Assembly: GCA_019116185.1 (NCBI GenBank)
Contig: DXCD01000185.1
Location: 1 to 5,832, forward strand
Origin: Candidatus Mediterraneibacter stercorigallinarum
Lineage (GTDB): Bacteria; Bacillota; Clostridia; Lachnospirales; Lachnospiraceae
DNA length: 5,832 bases
Reading direction: 5' to 3'
Below, piece by piece: positions 4,146-5,832 of the stretch (positions are counted from its first letter, which is position 1; each line of letters starts with the position of its first letter). A program made the position numbers and the translations under genes. Under the pieces are notes generated by a model. The model saw only the letters and a list, made by a program, of their open reading frames with translations. It ran no database searches and was not told where the DNA came from.

Positions 4146-5693
4146 TTGAAGAATGAATTAGTGATCGTACTCGATTTCGGCGGGCAGTATAATCAGCTTG
4201 TCGCTAGGCGGGTGAGAGAATGTAATGTGTACTGTGAGATTTATTCTTACAAAACGGATATCAAGAAGATCAAGGAAATGAACCCCAAGGGGATCATCCT
4301 GACCGGCGGGCCGAACAGCTGCTATCTGCCGGACTCTCCGACTTACACGGACGAGCTGTTCAAGCTGGGCATCCCGGTGCTCGGACTGTGCTACGGAGCG
4401 CAGCTTATGATGCATGTGCTGGGCGGTGAAGTGAAGAAGGCAGATGTCAGAGAGTATGGAAAGACAGAAGTCCTGATAGATAAAACATCATCTAAGGTAT
4501 TTGCAGATGTGTCTACCCCGACGATCTGCTGGATGAGCCACTTTGACTATATCGCGCAGGTGGCGCCGGGATTCGAGATCTCTGCGCACACAGCGGACTG
4601 TCCGGTGGCAGCGGCAGAGAATGAGGCAGAGCAGCTGTACGCGATCCAGTTCCATCCGGAGGTGCTCCACACCGCAGAGGGAACAAAGATGATCAACAAC
4701 TTCGTGAAGAATGTATGCGAATGCGCCGGGGACTGGAAGATGGACGCATTTGTGGAGAGCTCCATTGAAGCGATCCGCGAGAAAGTAGGAGACGGCAAGG
4801 TACTGCTGGCATTGTCCGGCGGCGTGGATTCTTCCGTGGCAGCAGGCCTTCTTTCCAGGGCAATCGGAAAACAGCTGACATGCGTGTTTGTAGATCATGG
4901 CCTTCTCCGCAAAAACGAGGGAGACGAAGTGGAAGCCGTATTCGGACCGGAAGGCGACTTTGACCTGAACTTTATTCGCGTCAACGCGCAGGAGAGATAT
5001 TACAGCAAGCTCGCGGGCGTGACAGAACCGGAGCAGAAACGTAAGATCATCGGCGAGGAATTCATCCGTGTATTCGAGGAAGAGGCAAAGAAGATCGGCG
5101 CCGTGGATTTCCTGGCGCAGGGCACGATTTACCCGGACGTCGTGGAGAGCGGCCTGGGCGGCGAGTCCGCTGTGATCAAATCCCATCACAACGTGGGAGG
5201 ACTGCCGGACTATGTTGATTTCAAAGAAATCATCGAACCGCTGCGCGACCTGTTTAAAGACGAAGTCCGCAAGGCAGGGCTGGAGCTGGGGCTTCCGGAA
5301 CACCTTGTATTCCGTCAGCCGTTCCCGGGACCGGGGCTTGGCATCCGTATCATCGGCGAGGTGACTGCCGAGAAGGTGAAGATCGTCCAGGAGGCGGACG
5401 CAATCTACAGAGAAGAGATCGCAAACGCAGGGCTGGAACGGAGCATCGGACAGTACTTTGCAGGACTTACGAATATGAGAAGCGTTGGCGTCATGGGAGA
5501 TGAGAGAACCTATGACTATGCAGTGGCGCTGAGAGCTGTGAATACGGTGGACTTCATGACCGCAGAGGCGGCGGAGATCCCGTATGAGGTGCTCAATAAG
5601 GTGATGAGCAGGATTATAAATGAGGTCCGCGGGGTTAATCGGGTAATGTATGATCTGACCAGTAAGCCGCCGGGGACGATAGAGTTTGAATAG
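4146..5693 (+). CDS. guaA: GMP synthase (glutamine-hydrolysing)
   Basis: A 515-residue cytosolic enzyme, the usual length for fused bacterial GuaA. It converts XMP, ATP and glutamine to GMP, AMP, PPi and glutamate, the last step of de novo GMP synthesis. The class I glutamine amidotransferase domain occupies about residues 1-195: nucleophile Cys82 in GLCYGAQLM, with His170 and Glu172 in AIQFHPEV completing the triad, and the oxyanion region LTGGPNS (52-58). The ATP pyrophosphatase domain follows with the P-loop SGGVDSS (224-230) and FVDHGLLR (248-255). The C-terminal dimerisation and XMP-binding part contains SHHNVGGLP (346-354), QPFPGPGLGIR (391-401), SVGVMGDERTYDYA (446-459) and the terminal SKPPGTIEFE; many homologues have Trp where this one has Phe514. 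All catalytic residues are intact. It starts at TTG, has its own promoter and hairpin leader, and ends in a strong stem-loop, so it is monocistronic. Confidence 0.97.
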   Translation: MKNELVIVLDFGGQYNQLVARRVRECNVYCEIYSYKTDIKKIKEMNPKGIILTGGPNSCYLPDSPTYTDELFKLGIPVLGLCYGAQLMMHVLGGEVKKADVREYGKTEVLIDKTSSKVFADVSTPTICWMSHFDYIAQVAPGFEISAHTADCPVAAAENEAEQLYAIQFHPEVLHTAEGTKMINNFVKNVCECAGDWKMDAFVESSIEAIREKVGDGKVLLALSGGVDSSVAAGLLSRAIGKQLTCVFVDHGLLRKNEGDEVEAVFGPEGDFDLNFIRVNAQERYYSKLAGVTEPEQKRKIIGEEFIRVFEEEAKKIGAVDFLAQGTIYPDVVESGLGGESAVIKSHHNVGGLPDYVDFKEIIEPLRDLFKDEVRKAGLELGLPEHLVFRQPFPGPGLGIRIIGEVTAEKVKIVQEADAIYREEIANAGLERSIGQYFAGLTNMRSVGVMGDERTYDYAVALRAVNTVDFMTAEAAEIPYEVLNKVMSRIINEVRGVNRVMYDLTSKPPGTIEFE

Positions 5694-5702
5694 TAAACAG
5701 AG

Positions 5703-5738
5703 AGCCGGGAGACCGCATAAACACTGGGTTTCCCGGCT
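5703..5738 (+). terminator. Stem-loop terminator of guaA
   Basis: A 12-bp stem (AGCCGGGAGACC at 5703-5714 with GGTTTCCCGGCT at 5727-5738, one G-U pair) with a 12-nt loop, beginning 9 nt after the guaA stop. The tail TATCATAT is only moderately T-rich, so termination may be incomplete, but position and strength make this the likely end of the transcript. Confidence 0.7.
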
Positions 5739-5832
5739 TATCATATGCTCCGTGGTACTATTTTGGAACTAAAATTGCAATGAGTAAAAATGAATAAAGA
5801 GATAGAAATGTGCAGAAAGCCGTTTGTTCTTT

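Noticed and set aside
4488..5744. 418-codon open frame on the minus strand across guaA
   Set aside because: It lies opposite the intact guaA coding sequence, has no ribosome binding site or recognisable domain, and is low-quality in composition (His/Leu/Arg-rich). Long antisense frames are expected opposite GC-rich third-position coding sequence.
5790..5832. Start of another gene (MNKEIEMCRKPFVL) running off the right edge
   Set aside because: Only 14 codons are visible, no ribosome binding site or promoter precedes it, and such short open stretches are common in AT-rich DNA.

Overview
The window looks like an ordinary chromosomal segment of a gut-type Clostridia, most likely a Lachnospiraceae relative. 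This is inferred from the YesN-type response regulator, a short HPr-like protein without the active-site histidine, a MATE exporter and the style of GuaA, together with strong AGGAGG-type ribosome binding sites and near-consensus sigma-A promoters. All supported genes are on the + strand. No rRNA, tRNA, CRISPR array, IS element, transposase or integrase is visible.

Layout: (1) positions 2-274 hold the C-terminal end of an unrecognised protein that runs off the left edge. (2) Positions 321-1889 encode a 522-residue response regulator with an N-terminal REC domain and a C-terminal AraC-type DNA-binding domain; its usual partner kinase is not in the window. (3) Positions 1890-2039 carry a candidate promoter and a very alanine-rich mini-ORF, followed by a 75-residue HPr-like protein (2040-2267). 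(4) Positions 2268-2584 form the densest regulatory stretch: two abutting hairpins, a strong promoter, a cre-like palindrome on the predicted transcription start, and a 146-nt leader with two families of short tandem repeats. (5) Positions 2585-3946 encode a 12-TM MATE efflux protein. (6) After a spacer with a 12-bp direct repeat, a strong promoter and a short leader with a hairpin precede guaA (4146-5693), which starts at TTG and ends in a strong stem-loop. The last ~90 bases are AT-rich with no clear gene.

How the parts may work together: GuaA is housekeeping purine biosynthesis and has its own promoter. The most suggestive link is between the HPr-like gene and the exporter next to it. Classical HPr phosphorylated on Ser46 is the co-repressor of CcpA, this paralogue keeps the Ser46-type motif but lacks the PTS histidine, and the adjacent MATE promoter carries a near-perfect CcpA (or other LacI-family) operator. 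That the two are functionally connected is inference only.

I see no clearly new multi-gene system. The best candidates for undescribed biology are the MATE leader with its operator and repeats, the E-S-E acidic pocket of the REC domain, and the hairpin leader of guaA.
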